The notes: a model not told the origin generated them from the sequence alone. 64,000 nt of DNA from Hallerella sp964501065 (GCA_964501065.1 CAZCRF010000006.1:3508-67507); one strand, 5' to 3'; shown: positions 1 through 8,740, counted from the first letter of the stretch. Translations and numbers: made by a program.

Positions 1-630
1 CGGACAGATTTGGAAACGGTTTATCCGGACAACAAGCCTTGGCTCGCCGGAAGGTCAAGCCCGGATCTTTTCCTTTCGGAGCTTGGCGGCTGGCCGGAAA
101 GTTTGGGGGAGCCGGGCGTGTTCGATGCGTTGGACTTGGTGCTTGTCCATCGGATTGAAAGCGCGGGGGTGCTCGGGTATTCCATCTTCTTCGGCGGCAG
201 CCTCGGCGGCGGAGAGGGGAGCACGGTCGTCGTGGGAACTCATTACACCCTAGGCGGCATCGGGGAATATTCCCAAACGGCGCAAACCATCGCGGAAACG
301 GCTGTTCACGAAAGCGGCCACTTCTTTGGACTCAGGCACACGACTTCGACAGTTTCGGATATCGAATCGACCGGTGACGCATCCAACGTGGAAGACGGCA
401 TCGAAGACACCCCCTACTGCGGAAAAGTCATCTTGGCGAAGACCGCCGCCTTGGAATCCCGCGCCCCGAAACCGTTCGTCTCGTTCCCCCGCACCGTTCT
501 CTTCAAATCGGGAGAATGCCCGGACGCCCACAACCCGATGTTCCCGACCGCCTCGGACGGGACTCTCGAACCTTTCACCGATGGGCAGCTTTCCCTTTTC
601 CGAAAGAATCTGGCCCTTTACCCGCACTGA
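1..630 (+). CDS. Zinc metalloprotease, M43/metzincin-like, 5' end cut by window
   Basis: The reading frame is open to the first base of the window, so the N-terminus, including any signal peptide, lies outside it. The visible part carries the metzincin zinc motif HESGHFFGLRH (HExxHxxGxxH). A later N-P-M-F-P segment followed by an F-T-D-G-Q stretch resembles the Met-turn and C-terminal helix of pappalysin/cytophagalysin (M43) peptidases. It is probably exported and degrades proteins outside the cell; that is inferred from the family because the export signal cannot be seen. The next gene begins two bases after its stop codon, suggesting co-transcription. Confidence 0.75.
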   Translation, partial: RTDLETVYPDNKPWLAGRSSPDLFLSELGGWPESLGEPGVFDALDLVLVHRIESAGVLGYSIFFGGSLGGGEGSTVVVGTHYTLGGIGEYSQTAQTIAETAVHESGHFFGLRHTTSTVSDIESTGDASNVEDGIEDTPYCGKVILAKTAALESRAPKPFVSFPRTVLFKSGECPDAHNPMFPTASDGTLEPFTDGQLSLFRKNLALYPH

Positions 631-632
631 AT

Positions 633-1160
633 ATGGCAAGTCCGAAACAATTTTCCGAACGCGCGACCCTCATTGCCTTTGTATTGCTCCGTGGTGCGGA
701 GTGGCCCTTTGGCGTGCAACGGGCTTTGGAGGAAACCTGGGGGCCGGTCAGACATTGGGGTCGCCTTTTCGCCTTTGACAAGACGGACTATTATGCGCCG
801 GAGATGGGGGAGGGGCTTTATCGGGGAGTCCTCTCCTTCGAAAAGACAGTGCTCCCTCAGGAAATCGGCCGGGAAAAGGAAGTCTCGAACGCCTTGGAAG
901 CGGAGCTTTCTAGCTCGAACGAATCCCGGAACGTCAACATCGACATCGGCTACATGGATTTGGACAAGGTCGTCCTGCCCTCTTACAAGCGCGGCCCCTT
1001 CAAGCTCTACGCGGGGGACGGGCTGTGGCTGGACATGATTCTGCATTATGCGAAGGGGAAATTCTCGCCGACTGCATGGGCGTTTGAAGACTTCCGCCGA
1101 AATCCCTACGAACGCGATTTGTTGCTCATCCGCGAAAAGTATAAAAAGGCGATGCGCTGA
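633..1160 (+). CDS. DUF4416 family protein
   Basis: A 175-residue protein matching the DUF4416 pattern as I remember it: an N-terminal beta strand, an F-D-K-T-D-Y-Y-x-P-E-M-G segment near residue 50, a conserved V-N-I-D-I-G-Y segment near the middle, and a C-terminal region ending in Y-E-R-D-L-L. The biochemical function of the family is not established to my knowledge. The ATG at 633, two bases after the upstream stop, is preferred over an earlier in-frame ATG at 516 because the family homology begins here and the earlier start would overlap the protease gene extensively. It faces a lipoprotein gene tail to tail. Confidence 0.8.
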   Translation: MASPKQFSERATLIAFVLLRGAEWPFGVQRALEETWGPVRHWGRLFAFDKTDYYAPEMGEGLYRGVLSFEKTVLPQEIGREKEVSNALEAELSSSNESRNVNIDIGYMDLDKVVLPSYKRGPFKLYAGDGLWLDMILHYAKGKFSPTAWAFEDFRRNPYERDLLLIREKYKKAMR

Positions 1161-1183
1161 AGCTCGCCCTCGGACAAGAGATT

Positions 1184-1591
1184 TTACTGTGGGGAAACTT
1201 CGAGTTCGACAGCAGGGGCGGCCGCCGGTTGCATCTGTTTTTGGGAAAGGGCCTTGTAGGTCGTCGAATCGATGCGCTTGTATCCGGTGACGATGCTTGC
1301 AAATTCGTAGAAGGCGGAATCCCCCTTGACGCGCATGGCGATGGGCATCTGTTCCGAATTCATCCCCTTGAGGACGCTGTCTCCTTCAATGCCCGCGTGC
1401 AAGTCGCCGAAAATGTTCCGAATCGTGTAATCGTTTTTCCCCGGAGCAGTCTGGAAGACTTCGAAGACATCTTCGTCGGAACCTTGCCAATAGCCGGTGA
1501 AGACGGGCTTTTCCGTCTTTTGGGAGCAGGCGGAAAAAAGGAGGGAAGCGCTCATGGCGGCGATTGGGGCTAGGGCGAAAATTCTTTTCAT
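1184..1591 (-). CDS. Small lipoprotein of unknown function
   Basis: About 135 residues. The N-terminus is a lipoprotein signal, with a basic start (MKR), a hydrophobic stretch and lipobox F-S-A-C (Cys22), so the mature protein should be lipid-anchored. The rest is a compact, probably beta-rich domain with no family I recognise. Start choice: an ATG at 1603 is also in frame, but the ATG at 1591 has a GGAG eight bases upstream and gives a normal signal peptide. A minus-strand TATTTTTC element at 1617-1624 could be its promoter. Its C-terminus is Pro/Ala/Val-rich and probably flexible. Confidence 0.7.
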   Translation of the reverse strand: MKRIFALAPIAAMSASLLFSACSQKTEKPVFTGYWQGSDEDVFEVFQTAPGKNDYTIRNIFGDLHAGIEGDSVLKGMNSEQMPIAMRVKGDSAFYEFASIVTGYKRIDSTTYKALSQKQMQPAAAPAVELEVSPQ

Positions 1592-1645
1592 CGGGGTCTC
1601 CATCTTTTGATGGCAAGAAAAATAATAAATTTCGATGCGGAAAAT

Positions 1646-1653
1646 TATTTTTG
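1646..1653 (+). promoter_or_regulatory. Putative -7 promoter element (TAnnTTTG)
   Basis: TATTTTTG is a strict match to the Bacteroidetes-type -7 box and ends six bases before the ATG at 1660. There is almost no room for a 5' leader, so the transcript would be leaderless or nearly so. Confidence 0.5.
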
Positions 1654-1659
1654 GACGCG

Positions 1660-2076
1660 ATGCGGTCGATGCGATTTCTTTTTCTTTGCCTTTTTACTGT
1701 CGCCAGTGCGAAGTGGAGCGAAGGGGACGTGCACCGTCTGTTATTGAAAAGGACAGCCCAGAAGCCGGGGGTTGCCATGGGGAAGCTCGAAAGTTCCATG
1801 GATTCGGCGGGGATAGTCGTCGTCGCGGAGTATCACAAGGTGATGGGGGATTCCTACACGCCGACAATCACCAGTGCGAACGACTACGCTTTTCACAAGC
1901 GGTTCTCAAAGCATTATTTGAACCGCGCTCTGGATTTCCGGATTGTGGACGTCCCTCCGTTGAAGCGGGCCGCTTTGGTGTCCGCTGTCCGAAAAGCCTT
2001 GGGAAGCCGCTTCCTGGTGCTCTGGGAGGGGGCCGGAAAGCCGAACGAGCATCTGCACGTGGAACTTCTCGATTGA
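1660..2076 (+). CDS. Secreted peptidase M15-like (D-Ala-D-Ala carboxypeptidase-like) protein
   Basis: A 138-residue protein with a short signal peptide (residues 1-17, ending A-S-A). The C-terminal half has the zinc-ligand layout of small M15/LAS peptidases: S-K-H85-x6-D92 followed near the end by H131-L-H133. These enzymes cleave D-Ala peptide bonds in peptidoglycan, or act as bacterial endolysin-type peptidases. The protein is shorter than typical M15 enzymes and I assign only the superfamily. The start at 1660 is chosen for the signal peptide and the promoter-like element just upstream; the frame is open further upstream. It converges on the SUMF1 gene with only two bases between the stop codons. 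Confidence 0.65.
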   Translation: MRSMRFLFLCLFTVASAKWSEGDVHRLLLKRTAQKPGVAMGKLESSMDSAGIVVVAEYHKVMGDSYTPTITSANDYAFHKRFSKHYLNRALDFRIVDVPPLKRAALVSAVRKALGSRFLVLWEGAGKPNEHLHVELLD

Positions 2077-2078
2077 CG

Positions 2079-3299
2079 TCACGGAGCGTCGGCGCAGCAG
2101 CGGAATCCGACGAAGTTGTATTGGTTCTGGGGATAGAAGCTGTATTTGGTGTCCGTGCACTTGCTTTCGTTTTGCGTTTCCCAGCTTCCGCCGGCGACCA
2201 GGTAGCGGTTCGGCATTTCCTTGGCTTCGGTGTCCGTCCACTCCCAAAGGTTTCCGTTCATGTCGTACATGCCGTACCAGCTGCGGCATTGCTCCTTTCG
2301 CCCGGCGCGGCGCGCCGCCTTGGAATTCGTATTGCACTTGGACGGTTTGTAGGACGGCCCGTAGGAATAGCGGAATGAGTCCTTTCCCTTGCAGGCCGCG
2401 GACCATTCGTTGAATTTGCAGAGGCGTTTGCCCGCCTGTTTGCAGAGTTCCACGGCTTGGTCGTGAGAGACCATGTCCTTGACGACGGCGTCCGCTTCGT
2501 TCGGGTATTCGTAGGCGTCGACGCAGACCGTTTTGCCGCCTACGGGGACGGGATAGGCGTTCTTGCCGCACTGGTTGTCGCTCGCCATGTCGTAGTGGAC
2601 GCTTTGCCATGCGGAGCGGTTCCCGGCGGAGTCTTCTGCGAAATAAAAGACGTCGCCCGTCTTGTTGTATTCGACGGGTTTCGAAAGTTCCTGGACGTTG
2701 TTCGTGTCGCCTATTGAATAGAAGGTCTTGCACTTGTATTCATCGCATTTGACCTTGAGTCGAATCGGGTCGTAGTAACGCCCCGCCGGGGGGACGATGC
2801 TCGCTTCCGGTGGGATGGAGTCCCGGTTCGCATAGGCGATGCTGTCCGCTCGGCGGAGGCTGTCTAGTTTTGCCAGGCTGTCGAGCTGTGCCTTTTTCGC
2901 CTTTTCCGCGCTGTCCTTGGCCGCTCTTTTCTCTTGGGCGATGCTGTCGCGGATTTCCTTCCTGCGTTTAGCCGCGCTGTCCCTCTTGCTTTTTTCTTCG
3001 GGGGAGAGCGGAGCTGAAATTTTTGACAGGCTGTCCTTGGGCAAGGTGTCGGTTTTGCTTGTCGTGTCGGCTTCGGGAATTCCCCGGGGGAGGCTGTCGA
3101 TTGCCGTTTCGACGGCGGTTCCCGCTTGTTCCGTTTCCCGGGAGACCGACGTCCTGTTCGCCATTTGGGAAAGTTCGCATTGGATGAGGAACAGCAGCAC
3201 GAGGAGGATGAGCATGATCGATAGAACGGTCACGCGTCTTTGAATCCTTTTCTTTTTCGCCTTTTCTTCGGGAGTCATGTTGTTCGGAGTCTCTTTCAT
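2079..3299 (-). CDS. Membrane-anchored SUMF1/formylglycine-generating-enzyme-like protein
   Basis: A 406-residue protein. Residues 1-25 are basic; one transmembrane helix follows (about 26-42). A charged, Ser/Asp/Lys/Ala-rich coiled-coil linker spans about 85-165. A short Ig-like segment around 165-225 (P-P-A-G-x-Y-Y-x-P-I-R-L-K-V) resembles the chitobiase/hexosaminidase C-terminal domain. The C-terminal 170 residues form a SUMF1 (FGE-sulfatase) domain with the typical A-G-K-R-L-C-x-x-x-E-W, Y-D-M-N-G-N-L-W-E-W and V-A-G-G-S-W motifs and a final G-F-R-C-C. Many extra Cys suggest disulfides outside the cytoplasm. FGEs oxidise Cys to formylglycine, but many bacterial SUMF1 domains have other roles, so enzyme activity is not assured. 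Its ATG overlaps the cdaA stop by four bases. Confidence 0.85.
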   Translation of the reverse strand: MKETPNNMTPEEKAKKKRIQRRVTVLSIMLILLVLLFLIQCELSQMANRTSVSRETEQAGTAVETAIDSLPRGIPEADTTSKTDTLPKDSLSKISAPLSPEEKSKRDSAAKRRKEIRDSIAQEKRAAKDSAEKAKKAQLDSLAKLDSLRRADSIAYANRDSIPPEASIVPPAGRYYDPIRLKVKCDEYKCKTFYSIGDTNNVQELSKPVEYNKTGDVFYFAEDSAGNRSAWQSVHYDMASDNQCGKNAYPVPVGGKTVCVDAYEYPNEADAVVKDMVSHDQAVELCKQAGKRLCKFNEWSAACKGKDSFRYSYGPSYKPSKCNTNSKAARRAGRKEQCRSWYGMYDMNGNLWEWTDTEAKEMPNRYLVAGGSWETQNESKCTDTKYSFYPQNQYNFVGFRCCADAP

Positions 3300-4123
3300 G
3301 GAACGTTCCTTTTATTTTTGCCGGAGCCTTCGCCTTCGAACAGGTCGCGCCAATGGCGTTTGATTTCTTCTTCCACTTCCTTGACGCTGAGCTTTCGGCG
3401 GAGCGACGTGCGGTAGGCGATGGAGATGTAGCCCGTCTCTTCGGAGACGACGATGACCAGCGCGTCGCTTTCTGCGGCGAGGGCCTTTGCGGCGCGATGG
3501 CGCATGCCGTAAGCGGAATCCTGTTCCGACGTGATGGCGGGGAGCGGGAGGATGCAGCCCGCGGCGACGATGCAGTGGCTGTTGACGATGACCGCCCCGT
3601 CATGCAACGCTGAATTCGGGAAGAAGAGCGCCCGCAAGAGGCGCGAGCTTATCCGGGCGTTCAAAAGCTCCCCGGTGTCTGCGTAATTTCGCAGACCGAC
3701 GCGTTTTTCGAGGACTATCAGCGCACCGAACTGGTTCTTCGCCAAGTCCTGCACTGCGGTGCCGATTTCCTTCGCCACTTTGTCGAGTCCGCTTTCGTGG
3801 AAAAATAGAGTCTTGAGGTTCATCCGGGCGACGGATTGCCCGATTCGGGTCAAAGCTCCGCGAATTTCGGGTTGGAAGAGGATGACAAGGGCGATGATGC
3901 CTAGAGTCGCCAAGTTGCTGAGCAACCATACGATCGTGTGCAAGTCCCACCACTGCGCAAGGAACCAGATGATGAGCAGAAGTCCTCCGCCGATGAACAT
4001 TTGCACGGCCCGTGTTCCGCGGAACAAGAGGAATACATAATAGGCGACAATCGACACTAAAAAGATGTCGAGCAAGTCGGCGAAGCGTACGTCGATGACT
4101 CCGAAAAGCTTAAACAGGTTCAT
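3296..4123 (-). CDS. cdaA: Diadenylate cyclase CdaA
   Basis: A 275-residue membrane enzyme making cyclic di-AMP from two ATP. Three N-terminal transmembrane helices (about 16-36, 39-57, 69-88) precede a cytoplasmic DisA_N/DAC domain with the hallmark D-G-A and R-H-R motifs (L-H-D-G-A-V-I-V and G-M-R-H-R-A-A). Length and layout match the CdaA/DacA family. Cyclic di-AMP controls cell-wall and osmotic homeostasis. The gene overlaps folP upstream by 14 bases and the SUMF1 gene downstream by four, so translation is probably coupled. Confidence 0.95.
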   Translation of the reverse strand: MNLFKLFGVIDVRFADLLDIFLVSIVAYYVFLLFRGTRAVQMFIGGGLLLIIWFLAQWWDLHTIVWLLSNLATLGIIALVILFQPEIRGALTRIGQSVARMNLKTLFFHESGLDKVAKEIGTAVQDLAKNQFGALIVLEKRVGLRNYADTGELLNARISSRLLRALFFPNSALHDGAVIVNSHCIVAAGCILPLPAITSEQDSAYGMRHRAAKALAAESDALVIVVSEETGYISIAYRTSLRRKLSVKEVEEEIKRHWRDLFEGEGSGKNKRNVP

Positions 4124-5000
4124 GTCGGAAAGCCTTCAACAGGCAAAACGATTCAACGGCTTCGCGGACGTCGTGGACGCGGACTGCAGTCACGCCGGAA
4201 AGGGCGGTGAGAATTCCGGAGACGACCGTGGGAATCAGGCGGTCGCTCTTTTCTAAGCCGGGGATTTTCCCGATGTAGGACTTGCGGGACATTCCGTAGA
4301 GGACGGGGAACCCCGTTGCGACGAAGTCCGATGCGTGGGCAATCAGATCCAAGTTGTTCTGCAGATTCTTGCCGAATCCGATTCCCGGATCGAGGCAAAT
4401 CGTCTTTTCGTCCGCGCCCAGTCCGGTGAGCTTTTCCGCTGCGCGGAGGAGGGAGTCCTTCACTTCGCAGACGACGTTCTCGTATGGAGAGAAGTCTCGC
4501 TGCATGGTGCCGAAGTTTCCGCGCATGTGGTTGAGTACGCTGGATGCCCCTGTCTCGGCGATGGTCTGCGCCATGTCCTTGTCGAATTCGAGCGCGCTGA
4601 TGTCGTTGATGATGTGCGCTCCGGCCTTCATGCATTCGCGGGCGACTTCCGCCTTGACCGTGTCGATGGAAATCCAAAAGCGCCTGTGCGAGAGCAGCGG
4701 CACGAGCCTTTTGACAAGCGGCAAAACGCGTTCAAGTTCTTCTTTTGCGCTGACGGACTTTGCTCCGGGGCGGGAGCTTTCCCCGCCGATGTCGATGATT
4801 TCCGCGCCTTCATCCAGGAGCTTCTGGGCGTGTGCGTAGGCGCTTTCCAACGTGTTGTGCGTTCCGCCGTCGAAGAAACTGTCCGGGGTGACGTTGACGA
4901 TTCCCATCACGGCGGGGACGGGCTTGCCGGATACGGAATCCGTCCCGATTTTCCACGGGTTCGCTTTTGACGTCTGCAAAATTTCACGGAACGGCATCAT
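4110..5000 (-). CDS. folP: Dihydropteroate synthase
   Basis: A 296-residue TIM-barrel enzyme that joins p-aminobenzoate to dihydropterin pyrophosphate in folate synthesis. The signatures G-I-V-N-V-T-P-D-S-F and I-G-G-E-S-S-R-P-G-A are intact, followed by the D-x-V/K segment and a late conserved R-V-H-D-V. It has about 20 extra residues at the N-terminus relative to short homologues. The ATG overlaps the ftsH stop by four bases. An ftsH-folP-cdaA order also occurs in several other bacterial groups. Confidence 0.95.
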   Translation of the reverse strand: MMPFREILQTSKANPWKIGTDSVSGKPVPAVMGIVNVTPDSFFDGGTHNTLESAYAHAQKLLDEGAEIIDIGGESSRPGAKSVSAKEELERVLPLVKRLVPLLSHRRFWISIDTVKAEVARECMKAGAHIINDISALEFDKDMAQTIAETGASSVLNHMRGNFGTMQRDFSPYENVVCEVKDSLLRAAEKLTGLGADEKTICLDPGIGFGKNLQNNLDLIAHASDFVATGFPVLYGMSRKSYIGKIPGLEKSDRLIPTVVSGILTALSGVTAVRVHDVREAVESFCLLKAFRHEPV

Positions 5001-7090
5001 GCGTTTTCCCCCTTGGCGTCCCCCGTGGGAAGTTCCGGCACGATTTGCGTCGGAGCGGGTTCCGGGCGGCCGGGATCCGGTGGGGGCGTCTCCTCTTTTC
5101 TTTCTTCGTCTTGCCTTTTCGCCAACTGTTCTTGGAACAGGTAGGTGCGGCTCTTCTTCGTGCCGTCGAGCTTTTCCCCGGCGAGGACGCGGTCGATTTC
5201 GTCGCGGTCCAGGACTTCGTATTCGAAGAGGGCGTTGCCCAAGAGGTCCAGCTTTTCGCGATTCTCCGTCAAGAGCTGTCTTGCCTTTGCGGTCATCTGC
5301 TTCACCAGATTGTTGATTGCCCCGTCAATCGTTTCCGCCATCTTCTCGGACATTTCCTTCGGCTTGCTGATTTCGCGCCCGAGGAAAATTTCTCCGTCGT
5401 TCCGGCTGTAGCAGAGCGGTCCGACCGTTTCGTCGAAGCCCCATTCCGTCACCATCTTGCGCGCCAAGTCCGTCGCTCTTGCGATGTCGTTAGACGCCCC
5501 GGTGCTCTGGTGGTTGAAGCAGATGAGTTCCGCCAGGCGTCCCGACATGAGAATCATGATGTTCTCCTCGGCACTTTCCTTGGACATGGAGACGCGATCC
5601 TTTTCGGGCAAGGACATGGTGACGCCCAAAGCCCTGCCGCGCGGAATGATGGTGATTTTGTGCAGCGGATCCGCATGTTTGCAGAGGAGCGTCATCAGGG
5701 CGTGCCCCGCTTCGTGGAATGCCGTGTGGCGTTTTTCCTCGTCGGACATGAGGAGAGTGCGCCGTTCCGCCCCCATGGAGAGCTTGTCTCTCGCTTCTTC
5801 GAAATCCTGTTTCGTCACTTTCTTGTTGTCGAATCTGGCCGCCAGAAGGGCTGCCTCGTTGACCAAGTTCTCGAGGTCTGCTCCGGCTAGTCCCGGAGTG
5901 CCGCGGGCGATGTCCTTGACGTTCACGTCGTTCGCCAGAGGGACTTTGCGCTTTTTGAGGTGGACTTTCAAGATTTCTTCGCGACCCACCAAGTCGGGGA
6001 GTCCGACGACGATTTGCCTGTCGAAGCGTCCGGGGCGGAGAAGCGCCTTGTCCAAGACGTCCGGGCGGTTTGTCGCTGCAATCAAGATGACTCCCTCGTT
6101 GGCGCTGAAACCGTCCATTTCGACTAGAAGCTGGTTCAACGTCTGTTCGCGTTCATCGTGACCGCCGCCGAGTCCCGCCCCGCGTTGCCTGCCGACCGCG
6201 TCGATTTCGTCGATGAAGAGGATGCAGGGGGCGTTCTTTTTCCCCATTTCGAAAAGATCGCGGACGCGGGCCGCTCCGACTCCGACGAACATCTCGACAA
6301 AGTCGGAACCGGACATGCTGAAGAAGGGTACGCCCGCCTCACCGGCGACAGCCCTTGCCAAAAGGGTCTTTCCCGTTCCCGGGGGACCAATCAGCAGCGC
6401 GCCCTTGGGAATGCGCCCTCCTAATGCCGCGTATTTCTTCGGATCCTTCAGGAATTGGACGATTTCGTACAAATCCGCCTTCGCTTCGTCGCAGCCGGCG
6501 ACATCTTTGAAGGTCGTTTTCGTCTTGCCGTTTTCATTCAACTGCCGCGCTTTGCTCTTGCCGAAGGAGAACATTCCCATGCCGCTCTTTCCGCCCGTCT
6601 GCCGCGCCATCATATACCAGAAGAAGGCTATCAAGAGAATGGCGGGGAGGAAGGCGAAAATCCGGTCGAACCAAGAAGCCGTCTCGTGGATGACCTCGAC
6701 GTCGATGTGTTTGTTCTTCTCCCAGGAATCGATCTGTGCGTTGGTCAAGTCCAATACGTGGCTCGAAAAGGCCATGATTCCATCGGGGGACGAAGTGTTT
6801 CTGGCCAAGCGGGAGAGCACGCCCGGCTTCGGGAGCTTCGCCCGGTCTTCTTCCGTCATCGCCTTTGTGCCTTCGATTGCGATGCCGTCCAGGGTGCGGT
6901 GGAGCTTGAGGCTCTTGATTTCCGTCGTGGAATCTTCCATCATCGCGAGGAATTCCGTCCGGGAAAGCGTCTTGGTGGGTTCTTCGCTGTAAAGCCGCAT
7001 GAAGAAGAGCGCCATGAGAAGCATCGTCGCAATCAGGAAGAAGTTCCTGTTCTGGAATGCCGAAGGGACCTTGTTTGGCTTGTCTTTCAT
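4997..7090 (-). CDS. ftsH: ATP-dependent zinc metalloprotease FtsH
   Basis: A 697-residue hexameric membrane AAA+ protease for quality control of membrane and soluble proteins. There are two transmembrane helices (about 15-31 and 143-163) flanking a periplasmic domain, then the AAA+ module with Walker A G-P-P-G-T-G-K-T at 235-242, Walker B L-F-I-D-E-I-D-A and the second region of homology R-P-G-R-F-D-R. The M41 protease domain carries H459-E-A-G-H463. A Pro/Glu-rich tail closes the protein. The start overlaps the tilS stop by four bases, so it lies in the middle of the hisI-SUMF1 operon. Confidence 0.97.
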   Translation of the reverse strand: MKDKPNKVPSAFQNRNFFLIATMLLMALFFMRLYSEEPTKTLSRTEFLAMMEDSTTEIKSLKLHRTLDGIAIEGTKAMTEEDRAKLPKPGVLSRLARNTSSPDGIMAFSSHVLDLTNAQIDSWEKNKHIDVEVIHETASWFDRIFAFLPAILLIAFFWYMMARQTGGKSGMGMFSFGKSKARQLNENGKTKTTFKDVAGCDEAKADLYEIVQFLKDPKKYAALGGRIPKGALLIGPPGTGKTLLARAVAGEAGVPFFSMSGSDFVEMFVGVGAARVRDLFEMGKKNAPCILFIDEIDAVGRQRGAGLGGGHDEREQTLNQLLVEMDGFSANEGVILIAATNRPDVLDKALLRPGRFDRQIVVGLPDLVGREEILKVHLKKRKVPLANDVNVKDIARGTPGLAGADLENLVNEAALLAARFDNKKVTKQDFEEARDKLSMGAERRTLLMSDEEKRHTAFHEAGHALMTLLCKHADPLHKITIIPRGRALGVTMSLPEKDRVSMSKESAEENIMILMSGRLAELICFNHQSTGASNDIARATDLARKMVTEWGFDETVGPLCYSRNDGEIFLGREISKPKEMSEKMAETIDGAINNLVKQMTAKARQLLTENREKLDLLGNALFEYEVLDRDEIDRVLAGEKLDGTKKSRTYLFQEQLAKRQDEERKEETPPPDPGRPEPAPTQIVPELPTGDAKGENA

Positions 7091-8316
7091 AAAGTTCCTT
7101 TATGCGAGGGGGGAATTCCGAAGATTTCCAGAATCCGATGCCCTTGGGCGAAGAGGGGCACGGAATCTCTGGCAAAGTGCGGAACGCCGTTTTCTTCGAA
7201 CCATTTCTTGAGCGGCTTGGAAGGACCCGCGGCGGGAGCGTAAATGTCGCCCGGCATTCGGAATCTCCATTCGCCCGGAATGGATTCTCTTTTTGGGAAA
7301 AGATACAAATTGTCTTGGGGGGGAGTTTGCGCGAAGCGGCAAAACCAGAGGACGCTGCGCGATTTTTCAAAGAGGAGAGTCCTGTCGCACGATTCGAAAC
7401 GGGAAAGGAAGTTCACCTTCTGCGGCAAGGGGATTCCCCGGGAATCGAGCCAGAGGTGCAACAGTTTGGCTGCCCCCGTCGGACTTTTCGTGGAGAGCCT
7501 TTCCCAGGCGGAACGGTGAAGCGCGAGGATTTTCGCGTCCGGGAAGATTTCGGCGGAAAAGGGCCAGAGCCTTGGCGGGACGGTGAACGGGGAGAGCGCT
7601 TCGTTCAGTACGGAAATCATTTTTTCGTTCGCCGTCCGGGAAAGTTCGGCGATTCGGGAGAGCTGCGCGCCGGCGCCGGGATTTGTTCTTTCCAAAAGCT
7701 TCAACAGGCCGAGCCGAATGGCGTTCCTGTCGAAATGGGTGTCCGCGTTGGATTCGTCTTCCCGCCATTCGAGGCGGTGCGCCGTTGCTTCTTGGAGAAT
7801 TTCGTTTCGGGAAACCTTCAGGAATGGGCGGAAAACGCCGTCTTCGCGGACTTCCCGGATACCGGACAGTCCCCGAATTCCCGTGCCGCGCAAAAGCCGC
7901 ATCAGGACAGTTTCCGCCTGGTCGTTTTCATGGTGCGCCGTGACGATGGCGTCTGCCCGGACTTCGGGGAGTTGCGAAATTCCGTGCAGAGCTTCGTAAC
8001 GCTCCCGGCGCGCATTTTCTTCTATGGAGCCTTTGGCCTTGAGGGATTCCCCGTCTAGATGCCGGATGAAAAAGGGGACGTTCCGTTTGGCGGAGAACCG
8101 GCGGACGCATTCGGCGTCGAGGTCGGCGGAACCCTTTCGGAGACCGTGGTGGATATGGGCGACGCCCACCCAATTCAAGGAAAGGGCCTTTTGATTTCGA
8201 ATAAAGTAATCGGCTAGGCAAATGGAATCCATTCCGCCGGAGACGGCGAGCAGCAGGCGGTTCCATTTTTTTTCGCGGAGGGTGCGGAGGATTTCCCGAA
8301 AAATCACTTCTCGCAT
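7087..8316 (-). CDS. tilS: tRNA(Ile)-lysidine synthase
   Basis: A 409-residue N-type ATP pyrophosphatase that converts C34 of the CAU tRNA-Ile anticodon to lysidine, an essential modification. The PP-loop S-G-G-M-D-S sits at residues 26-31 and a downstream H-H-x-N-D-Q-A-E-T-V-L-M-R-L-L-R-G-T-G segment is typical. The frame stays open far upstream through hisI. I take the ATG at 8316 because the family N-terminus starts there; this gives a 13-base overlap with hisI. The C-terminal substrate-binding region is more divergent. Confidence 0.95.
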   Translation of the reverse strand: MREVIFREILRTLREKKWNRLLLAVSGGMDSICLADYFIRNQKALSLNWVGVAHIHHGLRKGSADLDAECVRRFSAKRNVPFFIRHLDGESLKAKGSIEENARRERYEALHGISQLPEVRADAIVTAHHENDQAETVLMRLLRGTGIRGLSGIREVREDGVFRPFLKVSRNEILQEATAHRLEWREDESNADTHFDRNAIRLGLLKLLERTNPGAGAQLSRIAELSRTANEKMISVLNEALSPFTVPPRLWPFSAEIFPDAKILALHRSAWERLSTKSPTGAAKLLHLWLDSRGIPLPQKVNFLSRFESCDRTLLFEKSRSVLWFCRFAQTPPQDNLYLFPKRESIPGEWRFRMPGDIYAPAAGPSKPLKKWFEENGVPHFARDSVPLFAQGHRILEIFGIPPSHKGTL

Positions 8317-8654
8317 TTTTGAAAAAAGCAGGATCTTGCGCCGGTGTGGCAGGCCACTTGATCCCCGCGCATCCGCACTTTGAAGAGGAGCGCGTCGCTG
8401 TCGCAGTCGGCGTACCAGCTTTCGACTTCCATCACGTTCCCGCTCGTGTCGCCCTTGTGCCAATATTCCTTTCGGCTGCGGCTGTAAAAGACCATTTCGC
8501 CGCATTCGTTCGTTCGCCGCAGGGCTTCCCTGTCCATCCATCCCATCATCAATACGTCGTTCTTGTCCGCGTCCTGGACGATGGCCGGGACGAGTTTTTT
8601 GTCGCCGAATTTCACTTCGAATTGAATCTTGTCGAGAAGCTGTTCAAATTTCAT
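8304..8654 (-). CDS. hisI: Phosphoribosyl-AMP cyclohydrolase
   Basis: A 116-residue zinc enzyme opening the adenine ring of phosphoribosyl-AMP in histidine synthesis. Family motifs are intact: M-G-W-M-D-R-E-A near residue 38, W-x-K-G-D-T-S-G-N, and the metal ligands in D-C-D-S-D and C-H-T-G-x-x-S-C-F. It is stand-alone with no hisE fusion, and no other his gene is visible. It is the first gene of a six-gene overlapping run that continues into tilS. A strict TAAATTTG element ends four bases before its ATG. Confidence 0.95.
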   Translation of the reverse strand: MKFEQLLDKIQFEVKFGDKKLVPAIVQDADKNDVLMMGWMDREALRRTNECGEMVFYSRSRKEYWHKGDTSGNVMEVESWYADCDSDALLFKVRMRGDQVACHTGARSCFFQKCEK

Positions 8655-8658
8655 GGAA

Positions 8659-8666
8659 CAAATTTA
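8659..8666 (-). promoter_or_regulatory. Putative -7 promoter element for the hisI-tilS-ftsH-folP-cdaA run
   Basis: On the minus strand the octamer reads TAAATTTG, followed by TTCC and the hisI ATG. The four-base spacing would put the transcription start on the ATG. I see no convincing -33 TTTG at the expected distance. Confidence 0.55.
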
Positions 8667-8740
8667 ACAAGAATTCGGGACGGACGGCGTCCGAGCCCTG
8701 AGGCAGATGTCGCGGGGACGGGCTTTCGCCTTTGTGCAGT

